Part shown: positions 8,771 through 18,184 of the stretch, piece after piece | How the letters are laid out: every line of letters starts with the position of its first letter | Position numbering within the stretch: position 1 is the stretch's first letter | Source of the DNA: Mycobacterium sp. WUMAC-067 | GTDB lineage: Bacteria > Actinomycetota > Actinomycetes > Mycobacteriales > Mycobacteriaceae | Assembly: GCF_020217485.1 (NCBI RefSeq) | Contig: NZ_JAEKMI010000002.1 | Span: 1 to 64,000, forward strand | Length of the DNA stretch: 64,000 bases | Direction: 5' to 3' | Notes under the pieces: model-generated | Told to the model about the DNA's origin: nothing | The model's input: only the letters and a program-made list of their open reading frames with translations | Databases searched by the model: none | Program-made: the position numbers and the translations under genes

Positions 8771-8936
8771 GCACACAGTTGTGGGTCTTTGTACGAGCGG
8801 TGACCTGGATAGGGAACAATGGAGGGGTGATAAGTCAGTTCGATGGCGGGCATGGCTTGAAGTTCGCTGGCGGGGCGTGCTCGGTGCCGACCAGGTCCGC
8901 GCGGGCGGGCCAGCTCGAACCTGGAGGGAGCACTCG
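8771..8936 (+). promoter_or_regulatory. Leader region of the DUF3117 gene
   Basis: These 166 bases contain no gene. TTGTAC (near 8788) followed by a TAGGGA-like -10 near 8809 could be the promoter, leaving a leader of over 100 bases. The bases GTGCTC (8877-8882) can pair with GAGCAC (8928-8933), which overlaps the end of the purine-rich ribosome-binding site, so the leader could fold over the start. This is a weak, sequence-only suggestion. Confidence 0.3.
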
Positions 8937-9110
8937 ATGGCGGCGATGAAGCCCCGGACCGGAGACGGTCCTCTGGAAGCAACCAAGGAGGGGCGCGGCA
9001 TCGTGATGCGGGTACCACTTGAAGGTGGAGGTCGACTGGTCGTCGAGCTGACGCCCGACGAAGCCGCTGCCCTCGGTGACGAACTCAAGGGCGTCACGAG
9101 CTCCAGCTAG
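8937..9110 (+). CDS. DUF3117 protein (57 residues)
   Basis: A tiny, strongly conserved actinobacterial protein of unknown mechanism. It starts AAMKPRTGDGPLE and contains GRGIVMRVPLEGGGRLVVEL, the whole DUF3117 domain. It is the counterpart of Rv1211, described in the literature as a calmodulin-like protein; I see no classical EF-hand loop here. ATG 8937 is chosen because GGAGGGAG (8923-8930) lies 6 bases upstream and the domain starts there. It converges on glgM with a hairpin in the gap. Confidence 0.85.
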   Translation: MAAMKPRTGDGPLEATKEGRGIVMRVPLEGGGRLVVELTPDEAAALGDELKGVTSSS

Positions 9111-9116
9111 GGCTTG

Positions 9117-9137
9117 CCGCCGAACGAGAGTCGGCGG
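9117..9137. terminator. Hairpin between DUF3117 gene and glgM
   Basis: CCGCCGA (9117-9123) pairs with TCGGCGG (9131-9137) around a 7-base loop. It fills the 29-base gap between two convergent stop codons and has no T-tract, as is common for mycobacterial terminators. Confidence 0.5.
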
Positions 9138-9139
9138 TG

Positions 9140-10312
9140 CTACGCACACACCTTCCGATAGATCTCCAGGGTCTGCTCGGCGACGTGGGCCCAGGAGAAC
9201 TCCTCGACGCAGCGTTGGCGTCCTGCCTTGCCGTAGCGCTGCGCTTTTTCGCGGTCGGCGATGAGGTCGTTGACCGCCTCGGCCAATCCGGCCTGATAAC
9301 CCGCCACATCGTCGGGGTCGTAATGCACCAGGGTCCCGGTGACCCCGTCTGCGACCACCTCCGGAATACCGCCCACATCCGAGGCCACCACCGCGGCCGC
9401 GCAGGCCATCGCCTCCAGGTTCACGATGCCCAACGGCTCATACACCGACGGGCACACGAAAACCGATGCGGCCGATAAGATTTCGCGCAATTCCCCGATG
9501 GGAAGCATTTCCCGGACCCAGAAGACGCCGGTGCGGCCGCGGGCCAGGGCGGCGACCGCATCCCGAATCTCGTCGGCGATCTCCGGGGTGTCGGGGGCCC
9601 CGGCGCACAGCAGCACCTGCGCCTCCGGGCTGAACCGGTGGGCGGCCGCCACCAGGTGCGCGAGCCCCTTCTGCCGGGTGATGCGACCCACGAACACCAC
9701 CAGCGGGCGGGCGGGATCGACGCCGAGTGCGGCCAGCATCGACCCGGTCTGCGGTGGGGTCGCGGGGAACCAGACGTCGGTGTCGACGCCGTTGCGGATG
9801 ACGTGTACGGCGCCGGGGTCCAGCGCGGGGTAGACGCGCAGGATGTCCTCGCGCATCGCGGAGCTGACCGCAATGACGGCGTCGGCGGCCAGCACCGCGG
9901 TGTGTTCGACCCAGGTCGAGATCCGGTAGCCCCCGCCGAGTTGTTCGGCCTTCCACGGGCGCAGCGGCTCGAGCGAATGCGCGGTCAACACGTGCGGGAC
10001 GTCGTAGAGCAGCGCGGCCAGGTGCCCGGCCATGCCGGTGTACCAGGTGTGTGAATGCACCACGCTGGCCGCCGATGCCGCGGTGGCCATCATCAGGTCG
10101 GCGGACAGGGTCGTCATCGCCGCGTTGGCCCCCTGCAACCGCGGGTCGGGCTGGTGCACGTGCACTCCCTGGGCTTCCGGGCGGGGCGCGCCCATGCAAT
10201 GCACGTCCACCGCGCACAGCCGGCGCAGGTGGCTGACGAGCTCGGTGACGTGTACCCCCGCCCCGCCATAGACCTCTGGGGGATATTCCCGAGTCATCAT
10301 CGCCACCCGCAT
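9140..10312 (-). CDS. glgM: Alpha-maltose-1-phosphate synthase (GT4 family)
   Basis: This 390-residue glycosyltransferase combines ADP-glucose with glucose 1-phosphate to give maltose 1-phosphate for alpha-glucan and capsular glucan synthesis (Rv1212c, formerly glgA). The N-terminal Rossmann domain shows REYPPEVYGGAGVHV. The C-terminal domain has FVGRITRQKG and the retaining GT4 signature EPLGIVNLEAMACAAAVVAS with its two glutamates. ATG 10312 is chosen because MRVAMMTREYPPE matches the family start and a TACGGT -10 lies 6 bases upstream. It diverges from glgC, which supplies its ADP-glucose. Confidence 0.93.
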   Translation of the reverse strand: MRVAMMTREYPPEVYGGAGVHVTELVSHLRRLCAVDVHCMGAPRPEAQGVHVHQPDPRLQGANAAMTTLSADLMMATAASAASVVHSHTWYTGMAGHLAALLYDVPHVLTAHSLEPLRPWKAEQLGGGYRISTWVEHTAVLAADAVIAVSSAMREDILRVYPALDPGAVHVIRNGVDTDVWFPATPPQTGSMLAALGVDPARPLVVFVGRITRQKGLAHLVAAAHRFSPEAQVLLCAGAPDTPEIADEIRDAVAALARGRTGVFWVREMLPIGELREILSAASVFVCPSVYEPLGIVNLEAMACAAAVVASDVGGIPEVVADGVTGTLVHYDPDDVAGYQAGLAEAVNDLIADREKAQRYGKAGRQRCVEEFSWAHVAEQTLEIYRKVCA

Positions 10313-10318
10313 ACCCGC

Positions 10319-10324
10319 ACCGTA
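10319..10324 (-). promoter_or_regulatory. -10 element (TACGGT) for leaderless glgM
   Basis: TACGGT on the minus strand lies 6 bases before the glgM ATG. It faces the glgC promoter across about 130 bases. Confidence 0.55.
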
Positions 10325-10454
10325 GTTCGGCGACGACGAGGGCCGTGAGTCGGGCGGGGTCGTCTGTTTGCCCGCAGACCCAAATACCTTGACGGACAGC
10401 CCCACAGAAGCGGGCAATGACGCCGTCCCCCTGGCAGCGTTTCGCGGCGGCCGA

Positions 10455-10460
10455 TAGGTT
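10455..10460 (+). promoter_or_regulatory. -10 element (TAGGTT) for leaderless glgC
   Basis: TAGGTT lies 7 bases before the ATG at 10468. No ribosome-binding site is seen, which fits leaderless initiation. Confidence 0.55.
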
Positions 10461-10467
10461 TGACACC

Positions 10468-11682
10468 ATGAGGGAAGCACCACACGTGCTGGGCATCGTC
10501 CTGGCCGGCGGTGAGGGCAAGCGGCTGTATCCGCTGACCGCGGATCGCGCCAAGCCCGCGGTTCCCTTCGGGGGCGCCTATCGGCTGATCGACTTCGTGC
10601 TGTCCAACCTCGTCAACGCCCGCTATTTGCGGATCTGCGTTCTGACGCAGTACAAGTCGCATTCACTCGACCGTCACATTTCGCAGAACTGGCGGTTGTC
10701 CGGCTTGGCCGGTGAGTACATCACGCCGGTGCCCGCGCAGCAGCGCCTCGGCCCGCGCTGGTACACCGGTTCGGCCGACGCGATCTACCAGTCGCTGAAT
10801 CTGATCTACGACGAAGACCCCGACTACATAGTGGTTTTCGGTGCCGACCACGTGTACCGGATGGACCCCGAGCAGATGGTCCGGTTCCACATCGACAGCG
10901 GGGCCGGCGCGACGGTAGCCGGCATCCGGGTGCCCCGCAGCGAGGCCACCGCGTTCGGCTGCATCGACTCCGACGAGTCCGGGCACATCCGCCAATTCGT
11001 GGAGAAGCCGCTCGATCCGCCGGGCACCCCGGATGACCCTGAGACGACGTTCGTGTCGATGGGCAATTACATCTTCACCACCAAGGTGCTCATCGACGCG
11101 ATCCGCGCGGACGCCGACGACGACCATTCCGACCACGACATGGGTGGTGACATCATCCCGCGACTGGTGGCTGACGGGATGGCCGCGGTTTACGACTTCA
11201 GCGACAACGAGGTGCCCGGCGCCACCGATCGTGACCGGGCCTACTGGCGGGACGTCGGAACGCTGGACGCGTTCTATGACGCCCACATGGACCTGGTGTC
11301 GGTACATCCGGTGTTCAACCTCTACAACAAGCGCTGGCCGATCCGCGGCGAGTCGGAGAACCTGGCGCCGGCCAAGTTCGTCAACGGCGGTTCCGCGCAG
11401 GAGTCGGTGGTGGGCGCCGGCAGCATCATCTCGGCGGCGTCGGTGCGCAACTCGGTGCTGTCGTCCAACGTGGTGGTCGACGACGGCGCGATCGTGGAAG
11501 GCAGCGTGATCATGCCCGGCGCTCGGGTCGGTCGTGGCGCGGTGGTGCGCCACGCGATCCTGGACAAGAACGTCGTCGTGGGGCCGGGCGAGATGGTCGG
11601 GGTGGATCTGGAGAAGGACCGGGAGCGCTTCGCGATCAGCGCCGGCGGCGTGGTCGCGGTGGGCAAGGGCGTCTGGATCTAG
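10468..11682 (+). CDS. glgC: Glucose-1-phosphate adenylyltransferase (ADP-glucose pyrophosphorylase)
   Basis: Makes ADP-glucose from ATP and glucose 1-phosphate, the donor for glgM-dependent glucan synthesis. The 404-residue protein has [20 protein letters not shown] near residues 12-31, GTP/ATP-site [22 protein letters not shown], and a C-terminal left-handed beta-helix of hexapeptide repeats ([19 protein letters not shown] onward). ATG 10468 gives the same length I recall for Rv1213. The stop overlaps the convergent hydrolase stop by 4 bases. Confidence 0.96.
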   Translation: MREAPHVLGIVLAGGEGKRLYPLTADRAKPAVPFGGAYRLIDFVLSNLVNARYLRICVLTQYKSHSLDRHISQNWRLSGLAGEYITPVPAQQRLGPRWYTGSADAIYQSLNLIYDEDPDYIVVFGADHVYRMDPEQMVRFHIDSGAGATVAGIRVPRSEATAFGCIDSDESGHIRQFVEKPLDPPGTPDDPETTFVSMGNYIFTTKVLIDAIRADADDDHSDHDMGGDIIPRLVADGMAAVYDFSDNEVPGATDRDRAYWRDVGTLDAFYDAHMDLVSVHPVFNLYNKRWPIRGESENLAPAKFVNGGSAQESVVGAGSIISAASVRNSVLSSNVVVDDGAIVEGSVIMPGARVGRGAVVRHAILDKNVVVGPGEMVGVDLEKDRERFAISAGGVVAVGKGVWI

Positions 11683-13361
11683 GGGATCTCCGGGATCAGC
11701 AGGTGCGCGCCGCGTTCCGGGCCCCAATGCAGGGTGACGCGCCCGCGCGGTGAGCTCTGGTAGGCCGCCGGGAATTGGCCCGTCAGCGGGTTTCTCGGGC
11801 ACAACCAGCGCCCGGCGACCACCAGCCGCAGCTGCTCGCCCGCGCGGAACAACGTCGCCGACGGGCCCAGCGCGACGTTGACCTCGACCACCTCGCCGGC
11901 GGACACCGGCCGCGGATCGGTGCCGGTGGTGACGGGTTCTCCCGGGCGGGAAAGCTCGGGGTCCAGGGTGCGCAGCGAGACGCGCTGCCAGCCGGTGCTC
12001 ACCCGGTCTCGACCGTAGCCATACGAGCCCTCGAATCCGACGAAGCGGTCCCCGCGCCACTTCTCCACCCCGACGAACAGGTTCGCGTCGTCGCAGCCGC
12101 TCAGCTCGACCCACAACCGGGCGGCCATCGGCCCGGTCAGCTCGATGTCGCCGGGAACCGTCCAGGTGAAAGATGCCGCGCGCGAACGTGTTCCGAATGT
12201 CACCCGGCCGGGATGCAAGGGAGGCTCGGACGTCAACACCCCGCTGGCGCCCAAATAGATTGGGCGCCACAGGGTTCGGTTCAGTGGCCACTCGGCCTCT
12301 TCGCGCACCGCCGCGACGGTATCGCGGTCCTCGCGTACCTCGAGGCGCACACTGCGCGAGGCGGGGGCGCCATTGAGCACACCGCGAAAGAACGCCAGCT
12401 GCTCGGCCAGCGCGTCCTCGGAGTAGAAGGTGGCCCACTTGCCGCCCCGATGCATGTAGAGCCGGGCGTGGCCGGACCCGCCGCGCGTGAACGCGCGGAG
12501 GGAGCCGCGGCTGTGCAGGTTGTTGTCGGACAGGCTCCCGCACACCAGCATGGGCACCGTGATCGAGGCCAGGTCCGGTGCCAGGGAGCGCCAGAACTCG
12601 TCGCGCTGCGGGTGGAGGTCCTGCATGCGTTCGAGGTCGTAGGTCTGCCGCGTAGCGCGTCGCACGTTTCGCGACCACATCCGGGTGAAGCCCCGCTCCC
12701 GGACACCGCCCGGAAACGTCAGGTCGTGGTAGGCGTCGGTGAAGCCTTCCCACGGACAGATCGCGCGCAGCGCCGGCGGCCGCAGCGCCGCGACGGCGTA
12801 CTGGCTGATGGCCAGGTAGGACACCCCGAGCATGACGACGTTGCCGTGGCTCCACGGTTGGCCGGCGATCCACTGCACCAGGTCGTAGGTATCCTCGGCC
12901 TCTTGCCGCGACAGCAGGCTCCCGGTGCCGTCGGAGTGCCCGCAACCGCGCGAGTCGGCGTTCACCACGACGAAGCCCTGCGCGGTCCACCACGCCGGGT
13001 CGGGCGCCTCCCAGCCGGTCAGCGCCGAGAAGGCCACCGGCCGCGGCTGGCGCAGTACCCGGTACTGCGCGGAGAACGTCCACGTGTCGCCCCGCCGCTG
13101 CGGCAGGTTGTCCTTGCCGTAGGGGTGGATGCTGAGGACGACCGGTCGTGCTTCGGCGCCGGCATTGCGAAAGACGTTGATCCGCAACACCGTTCCGTCG
13201 CGCGTGGCGACGGCGACGTCGCGCTCGACCTCGAGGTCGGCGGGCGGGTCGGTGACGGTGACGGGTGGTCTGGCGACGCCGCGAATCCGGCTCAGTGCGT
13301 ACCGCAGCCCACCGCGCCGTCGCCACGGGCGGTCCAGGGCCGGTAGCCGATTGGGCGCCAC
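11679..13361 (-). CDS. CocE/NonD-family alpha/beta hydrolase
   Basis: The 560-residue protein looks like an S15/X-Pro dipeptidyl-peptidase-type hydrolase. It has an alpha/beta-hydrolase core with nucleophile elbow [10 protein letters not shown] (G-x-S-x-x), the oxyanion-region SIHPYGKDN and [11 protein letters not shown], and a C-terminal jelly-roll ([20 protein letters not shown] onward). Substrates are probably acyl esters or amides; none can be assigned. It corresponds to Rv1215c. GTG 13361 is supported by TAGGGT 6 bases upstream. The PE14 gene I recall between its M. tuberculosis counterpart and glgC is absent here. Confidence 0.85.
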   Translation of the reverse strand: MAPNRLPALDRPWRRRGGLRYALSRIRGVARPPVTVTDPPADLEVERDVAVATRDGTVLRINVFRNAGAEARPVVLSIHPYGKDNLPQRRGDTWTFSAQYRVLRQPRPVAFSALTGWEAPDPAWWTAQGFVVVNADSRGCGHSDGTGSLLSRQEAEDTYDLVQWIAGQPWSHGNVVMLGVSYLAISQYAVAALRPPALRAICPWEGFTDAYHDLTFPGGVRERGFTRMWSRNVRRATRQTYDLERMQDLHPQRDEFWRSLAPDLASITVPMLVCGSLSDNNLHSRGSLRAFTRGGSGHARLYMHRGGKWATFYSEDALAEQLAFFRGVLNGAPASRSVRLEVREDRDTVAAVREEAEWPLNRTLWRPIYLGASGVLTSEPPLHPGRVTFGTRSRAASFTWTVPGDIELTGPMAARLWVELSGCDDANLFVGVEKWRGDRFVGFEGSYGYGRDRVSTGWQRVSLRTLDPELSRPGEPVTTGTDPRPVSAGEVVEVNVALGPSATLFRAGEQLRLVVAGRWLCPRNPLTGQFPAAYQSSPRGRVTLHWGPERGAHLLIPEIP

Positions 13362-13367
13362 GGCAAT

Positions 13368-13373
13368 ACCCTA
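13368..13373 (-). promoter_or_regulatory. -10 element (TAGGGT) for the CocE-like hydrolase
   Basis: TAGGGT on the minus strand ends 6 bases before the GTG at 13361, predicting a leaderless mRNA. Confidence 0.55.
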
Positions 13374-13383
13374 GGCGCGCCGG

Positions 13384-14058
13384 CTACCAGATGTAGGGAA
13401 CCAACCGATAGCGCACGCGCTCGGCGTATTCGCGGTAGCCGGGCAATTCGTGAATGAGCAGCTTTTCCTCGTCAAAGATGCGCAGCGCGAGCACGATGGT
13501 GCCGGGGATGACGAAGAGCAGCCCCCAATACGAGTCGAGTGCCAGGGGGATGCCGATCATCATGATCACGTTTCCGACGTACATCGGATGGCGCACGAAT
13601 TGATACAGGCCACCGGACACCACGGTCTGGTCCGCTTCCACCGTGACCGTGGCGCCGGCATAACTGTTCTGGACGATCACCAGCATGGCGATCCCGAGCC
13701 CGATCGCCACCAGCACGTCGCCGAGCAGCGACAGCCACGCCGGCACCGACGACCAGTCGAACCGATGGTCGAGCGCGCTGAAGACCATCGTCGCGAACAG
13801 ACCCAGGAACGAGCCGGTGATGATGAATTTCTGAGCGGTTCTGGGTTCGGCCCGCGGGCCCGCACGCATGCGCCGCTGCAGGGCCGCGGGGTTGGCCCGG
13901 CTCAGGTAGACCGTGGGCACGATGGTCGCCACGGTGAACACGGCGATGAAGACCCACGCCTGCCAGTAGTGCAACGTGCCCGCCGGTAGAAGCAGGATCA
14001 AAACCCAGGAAAGAATGCCTCCGAGGGATGTCGTCGTCACGCGGATCCCGGTTTTCAT
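13384..14058 (-). CDS. Integral membrane protein of the isoprenylcysteine/phospholipid methyltransferase type
   Basis: The 224-residue protein has about five membrane helices. It ends in the ICMT/PEMT signature: GGLYQFVRHPMYVGNVIMM, a helix, then DEEKLLIHELPGYREYAERV. These motifs bind S-adenosylmethionine in membrane methyltransferases, so lipid or small-molecule methylation is likely, though the substrate is unknown. It matches Rv1216c in length. ATG 14058 is preferred because AGGAGC sits about 5 bases upstream, 7 bases after the ABC permease stop. It is the last gene of the TetR-ABC operon. Confidence 0.8.
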   Translation of the reverse strand: MKTGIRVTTTSLGGILSWVLILLLPAGTLHYWQAWVFIAVFTVATIVPTVYLSRANPAALQRRMRAGPRAEPRTAQKFIITGSFLGLFATMVFSALDHRFDWSSVPAWLSLLGDVLVAIGLGIAMLVIVQNSYAGATVTVEADQTVVSGGLYQFVRHPMYVGNVIMMIGIPLALDSYWGLLFVIPGTIVLALRIFDEEKLLIHELPGYREYAERVRYRLVPYIW

Positions 14059-14065
14059 CACGCTC

Positions 14066-15709
14066 CTAGCAGCGTAGATCGCGGCGCCGAAAAGCCATGG
14101 CACCCAGAACCACCAACCCTACGTCGATGGCCAGTAGCCATAGCAAGGGCACGGCGGTGAAATCAGCGCCAATTCTCGGGATGTGCCCGAACGGTTCGAG
14201 GTCGAGCAGCCACTGCGGGAACCGGGCCAACGATCCGATCAGGTACAGGGCGATGAAACCGATCAGCACGCCCCAGGCCACCGGTGTGAACCGCGGCGCG
14301 GCGCCGAAGACACCAACCGTCACGGCCGACAACAGCCAGACGGCGGGCAGTTGGACCGCCGCGCTTGCGACGACCGTCGCGAGTTTGCCGCCGACATCGC
14401 CGGCCGCGATGCCGTAGACAAACCCGGCGGTCAACCCGCTGGCCAGCATCGCCAGCGCGGACCCACCCAGTGCGGCCACCAAATAGCTTGCGAGCCAACG
14501 GGTTCGCGACACCGCCGCGGCCAACACCGTCTCGGCTCGCTGGGTGGCCTCTTCCTGGTGCAACCGTAGCGTGAGCGAGACGGCGAACGCGGCGGCCACC
14601 ATGCCCATCATGGCGAACGCCACGGTGATGAAGGCATCCTCGAGGGCGCTGGTGCCGCCCATCCGGGCGACGATGTCGCGGGCCGCGCCGCTGTCGCCCA
14701 GCTCGTCGCCGATGCCGTGCACCACGCTGCCCACCAGCAGCCCGTACAGGCACAGTCCGACCGTCCACAGCAGCAGCGCCGCGCGGTCGAGGCGCCACGT
14801 CAGCCCGAACGCGTTGCTCAGCGCTGGCGAAGCGGTCGCGGGCCCGGGGCGTTCGGCGATGAGCCCGGCGCCGACATCGCGGCCGGCGAGCAGCCGATAC
14901 GCTAGGAGGGTCAGCGCGGTCGCCGTCGCCAGGTGCAGCAGCAGCACCCACCAGCGATCACCCGCATACGGTTTGACCAGCAGCGACCACCCCAGGGGAG
15001 ACAGCCACGACAACGCTCCCGACCCGGCGTCGCCGACGGCGCGCAGGGTGAACGCGGTTCCCAGGACGGCGAATGCGGCACCGCGCGCGAACCTGGCGCT
15101 GGGCGATAACTGTGCGGTCACCGCGGCGACCGCGGTGAACACGAGGCCGGAGCAGGCCAGCGCCGCCCCGAACGCCAGCGATCCGGCGGGCGGGACGTCG
15201 GTGCTCAGCAGGCCCGCCGCGCCGATCGCGCCGGTGCCGATCGAGGCCCCGAACGACAGCAGCAGCGCCGCGCTCAGGCTGGCATAGCGGCCGATCGCGG
15301 TCGAGTCCACCAACTCGGTCCGCCCGTTCTCCTCGTCGGCGCGGGTATGCCGGATCACCGTGAGGATGACGGCCACCGCGATCAGCACGTGGAACATCCC
15401 GGCTTTCCAAATCCCCACGGCGCCAAGGCTGTCGCTGTAGACCTGGCCATACAGCGCGCGCTGGGCCGGGCTGGCCATGATGGACGCGGCGAACCCGGCA
15501 CGGCCGGCCTCGGTGGGGTAGATCTTTTCGATGCTGCCGACGTACACCGTCGCCAACGGCACCGACAGCAGAAACACCCACAGCGGCAACGAGACCCGGT
15601 CGCGGCGCAAGTAGAGCCGCAACATCGCAAGCGTTCCGGCAAAATTCGAACTGCGGGGCGGCGCAGGCGATGCCGACGCGTAAGGCCGGTCCAGTGTTGG
15701 CGCGCTCAT
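14066..15709 (-). CDS. ABC exporter permease (tetronasin-type)
   Basis: A 547-residue polytopic protein with about twelve membrane segments in two halves ([20 protein letters not shown] near 30-50; [19 protein letters not shown] near the C terminus). It lacks an ATPase domain and pairs with the ATPase encoded immediately upstream, which overlaps it by 4 bases. It corresponds to Rv1217c. The Rv1217c-Rv1218c pair has been linked to multidrug efflux in M. tuberculosis. The TetR gene upstream probably controls it. Confidence 0.87.
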   Translation of the reverse strand: MSAPTLDRPYASASPAPPRSSNFAGTLAMLRLYLRRDRVSLPLWVFLLSVPLATVYVGSIEKIYPTEAGRAGFAASIMASPAQRALYGQVYSDSLGAVGIWKAGMFHVLIAVAVILTVIRHTRADEENGRTELVDSTAIGRYASLSAALLLSFGASIGTGAIGAAGLLSTDVPPAGSLAFGAALACSGLVFTAVAAVTAQLSPSARFARGAAFAVLGTAFTLRAVGDAGSGALSWLSPLGWSLLVKPYAGDRWWVLLLHLATATALTLLAYRLLAGRDVGAGLIAERPGPATASPALSNAFGLTWRLDRAALLLWTVGLCLYGLLVGSVVHGIGDELGDSGAARDIVARMGGTSALEDAFITVAFAMMGMVAAAFAVSLTLRLHQEEATQRAETVLAAAVSRTRWLASYLVAALGGSALAMLASGLTAGFVYGIAAGDVGGKLATVVASAAVQLPAVWLLSAVTVGVFGAAPRFTPVAWGVLIGFIALYLIGSLARFPQWLLDLEPFGHIPRIGADFTAVPLLWLLAIDVGLVVLGAMAFRRRDLRC

Positions 15710-16602
15710 GACAACGACACCTTTTCCGCGTCGCGCCCGTGCCGGCCGTCACGGCCGGAGGTGTCTCCGGACGTGTCATAGTGGCGCAAGAAGAGCTCTT
15801 CGAGCGTCGGCGGCTGGCTGACCAGGCTGCTCACGCCGGCGTCGCCGAGCACGCGGATGAGCTCGCCCAGGCTTTCGCTATCGACCTGGGCGCGCAGCGT
15901 ATTGCCCTCGACGCTGACGTCCTCGACGCCTTTGATCCGCCTGAGATCGCCCGGGTCGCCGGTCATTTCGGCCCTGATCGAGGTGCGGCTCAGATGCCGC
16001 ATGGAGTCGAGCGAACCACTTTCGATGGTCTTGCCCGCCCGGATGATCGTCACCCGTTCGCACAACGCTTCCGTCTCGGCCAGGATGTGGCTGGACAACA
16101 ACACCGTCGTTCCCCGGTCGCGGGCCTGCGCCACGCACTGTTGAAACACGTTCTCCATCAACGGGTCCAGGCCGCTGCTGGGCTCGTCCAGGAGCAGCAG
16201 CCTGGCGTGGGACGAGAACGCCGAGATGAGGGAGACCTTCTGGCGGTTGCCCTTGGAATACGTGCGCGCCTTCTTGTGCGGGTCCAGGTCGAAGCGCTCG
16301 ATCAGCTCCGCGCGGCGTCGCTTGTCGATGCCGCCGCGCATGCGGGCCAGTAGATCGATGGTCTCGCCGCCTGTCAGCGAGGGCCACAGCGTCACATCAC
16401 CTGGGACATACGCGATTTGGCGATGCAGCGCGACGGATTGGGTCCAGGGATCACCGCCCAGCAACCGCACGCTGCCACTGTCGGCTTTCACCAGACCCAA
16501 CAGGATGCGGATGGTGGTGGACTTTCCGGCGCCGTTGGGGCCGAGGAAGCCGTGGACTTCCCCTTCCTGCACGGTGAGGTCGAGGCCGTCGAGTGCCCGC
16601 AC
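15706..16602 (-). CDS. ABC transporter ATP-binding protein; N-terminus in doubt because of a frame break
   Basis: This efflux-pump ATPase (Rv1218c-like) has Walker [11 protein letters not shown], signature [11 protein letters not shown], Walker [13 protein letters not shown] and a switch histidine in LLSSHILAE. From GTG 16602 it is 298 residues but lacks the first beta-strand. The 19 codons upstream in the same frame read [12 protein letters not shown], exactly the missing family N-terminus, yet contain no start codon before the TetR stop. A good start, ATG 16670 with AAGGA upstream, is in another frame and would join only if the A4 run (16657-16660) held five bases or if ribosomes slipped -1 there. 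The true start is therefore uncertain. Confidence 0.85.
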   Translation of the reverse strand: MRALDGLDLTVQEGEVHGFLGPNGAGKSTTIRILLGLVKADSGSVRLLGGDPWTQSVALHRQIAYVPGDVTLWPSLTGGETIDLLARMRGGIDKRRRAELIERFDLDPHKKARTYSKGNRQKVSLISAFSSHARLLLLDEPSSGLDPLMENVFQQCVAQARDRGTTVLLSSHILAETEALCERVTIIRAGKTIESGSLDSMRHLSRTSIRAEMTGDPGDLRRIKGVEDVSVEGNTLRAQVDSESLGELIRVLGDAGVSSLVSQPPTLEELFLRHYDTSGDTSGRDGRHGRDAEKVSLS

Positions 16603-16659
16603 CGCGCCGAAATTCTTGGTGAGCCCTCGGATCTCGATCGGGGCAGAGCCGACGGATTT

Positions 16660-17298
16660 TCAGTTGCCATGGGATTTTCCTTGATCTTCGGCAGCCAGGA
16701 ACGCGTCGTACATGGTCCGGCCGGTCAGCAATCCTTCGGTGTAGACCTCGAGGGCGGGCAGGATCATCTCACGCGCGTAGTCGCGCAGCACCGCGCGAAG
16801 ATCCGTTGGTGTTTCATGCATTTGGATGTAGAGAAGGAACCCGCCGCCGCCGGTGATCGCCATATATTTGGCGCGGGCCTGGGGATCGCGGCTGGGCTTG
16901 ATCGTCCCGGCGCGCACACCCTCTTCCATGTATTCTTGCGCGTTGTCAATCATCCTGCGCCACATCATGTTCGCCAGCTCGCCGCCGGTCTGCATGCTGC
17001 GCACCAGGTATGCCATCAGCGGTGCGTACTCCTCGATCTCGGCCATCTGGGTGAACCAGGTGGCCGGGTCGTTGGATTGGAGTGCCTCGGACTTGGTGTT
17101 GCGGATCTCCTCGGCGATGTGGTCCTCGCAGGCCTTGCGCAGGCCCTCCTTCGAGCCGAAGTGGTGGATCACTAGCGCGGCACTCACGCCCGCCGCTTCG
17201 GCGATGGCACGAAGCCCGACGCCGAATCCGTGCTCGCCGAACTGCTCGATGGCCGCATCGCGGATTCGGGCCGCGGCCGTCAGGTCGGCTGAACGCAT
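16660..17298 (-). CDS. TetR-family repressor of the adjacent ABC efflux operon
   Basis: A 212-residue regulator with N-terminal helix-turn-helix LRAIAEAAGVSAALVIHHFGSKEGL (about residues 29-53) and a helical ligand-binding domain. It corresponds to Rv1219c, described as repressing the Rv1217c-Rv1218c pump. Two 16-base palindromes lie at and just upstream of its ATG, arguing for autoregulation and control of the whole four-gene operon. Its TGA stop is in the same frame as the following ATPase, with no start codon for 19 codons. Confidence 0.92.
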   Translation of the reverse strand: MRSADLTAAARIRDAAIEQFGEHGFGVGLRAIAEAAGVSAALVIHHFGSKEGLRKACEDHIAEEIRNTKSEALQSNDPATWFTQMAEIEEYAPLMAYLVRSMQTGGELANMMWRRMIDNAQEYMEEGVRAGTIKPSRDPQARAKYMAITGGGGFLLYIQMHETPTDLRAVLRDYAREMILPALEVYTEGLLTGRTMYDAFLAAEDQGKSHGN

Positions 17299-17304
17299 GT
17301 TCAG
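17289..17304. promoter_or_regulatory. TetR operator 1, perfect palindrome over the start codon
   Basis: CTGAAC-GCAT-GTTCAG has perfect 6-base arms and covers the start codon of the TetR gene (17298-17296 on the minus strand). A second copy is centred 20 bases away. Confidence 0.75.
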
Positions 17305-17308
17305 TACG

Positions 17309-17324
17309 CTAAACGCACGTTCAG
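17309..17324. promoter_or_regulatory. TetR operator 2, one-mismatch palindrome
   Basis: CTAAAC-GCAC-GTTCAG differs from operator 1 by one arm base and one spacer base. The 20-base centre spacing, about two helical turns, would place two repressor dimers on the same face. Confidence 0.7.
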
Positions 17325-17373
17325 TCCGCGGTCAAGGATGACTCGCGTCAAGAATGCGTAAAAGTGTGCGAAT

Positions 17374-18042
17374 TCAGTCGCGAACCGCGGCCAGGATGCC
17401 GTCGCCGAGCGGCACCAGCGCCGGGGTGAGCCGCTCGTCCTCGGCGATGAGGCGGGCCGCCTCGCGCACCGCCACCACCTCGGCGTCGCGGGCAGCCGGA
17501 TCGCCGGCCCGCCCGCCCAGCGCCGCCCGGTGCACCACGATCACGCCGCCGGGGCGTAGCAACCGGACGCCCTCGACGACGTAGTCCGGCTGATCGATCG
17601 GGTCGGCGTCGATGAACACCAGGTCGTAGGACTCGTCGGCGAGCCGGGTGAGCACCTCTTGGGCGCGCCCGCCGATCAGCCGGCTGCGCGACGGGCCGAT
17701 GCCGGCCTCGGTGAACGCCTGCTTGGCCAGCCGCAGGTATTCGGGCTCGATGTCGATCGTCGTCAAGACGCCGTCATCGCTCATGCCCGACAGCAACCAC
17801 AGCCCGCTGACGCCCGCGCCGGTGCCCACCTCGGCGACGGCCTTGCCGCCGCTCAGCTTGGTCAGCAGGCTCAACAACGCGCCCACGGCCGGCGTCACCG
17901 CGCCCGCGCCGATGTCGACGGCACGCTCGCGGGCGGCCGCCAACACCGCGTCCTCCGATATCGATCCCTCGGCGTGGGCAAAGAGCGATTCGGCCCGACT
18001 GGGCGCTGTTTGGCCAGGGGCTTCTGCGTCGGTGCCGTCCAT
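17374..18042 (-). CDS. SAM-dependent O-methyltransferase
   Basis: A 222-residue class I methyltransferase related to catechol/caffeoyl-CoA-type enzymes (Rv1220c-like). The SAM-binding motif is [17 protein letters not shown] near residues 68-84. The acidic ribose-binding residue is in TIDIEPEYL, and the metal-site aspartates are in [14 protein letters not shown]. No substrate is evident. ATG 18042 is favoured because TACGCT lies 6 bases upstream and the family start is [11 protein letters not shown]. It diverges from sigE, and a role in envelope stress would be a guess from position only. Confidence 0.85.
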   Translation of the reverse strand: MDGTDAEAPGQTAPSRAESLFAHAEGSISEDAVLAAARERAVDIGAGAVTPAVGALLSLLTKLSGGKAVAEVGTGAGVSGLWLLSGMSDDGVLTTIDIEPEYLRLAKQAFTEAGIGPSRSRLIGGRAQEVLTRLADESYDLVFIDADPIDQPDYVVEGVRLLRPGGVIVVHRAALGGRAGDPAARDAEVVAVREAARLIAEDERLTPALVPLGDGILAAVRD

Positions 18043-18048
18043 GCCCGC

Positions 18049-18054
18049 AGCGTA
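18049..18054 (-). promoter_or_regulatory. -10 element (TACGCT) for the O-methyltransferase
   Basis: TACGCT on the minus strand lies 6 bases before ATG 18042, predicting a leaderless transcript. Confidence 0.5.
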
Positions 18055-18184
18055 TTCCAATTGATCGCGCGAACCGACAGGCGCGCCTAAAACCGCACGC
18101 CGGCGACACGCCCAACCGGCCCGGTGCGTTTAAGGTCACCGTGCGATGGATATTTCCTGCACAGCGCAGGTAACGAAACGGTTT

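Noticed and set aside
10663..13326. 887-codon minus-strand open frame across glgC and the CocE-like gene
   Set aside because: It runs antisense to glgC and out of frame with the hydrolase. It lacks recognisable motifs and is rich in Arg/Gly, so it is a GC shadow.
17354..17373. tRNA, rRNA or small RNA genes anywhere in the window
   Set aside because: I looked for cloverleaf-like and rRNA-conserved sequences in the intergenic gaps and saw none. Intergenic regions are all short.
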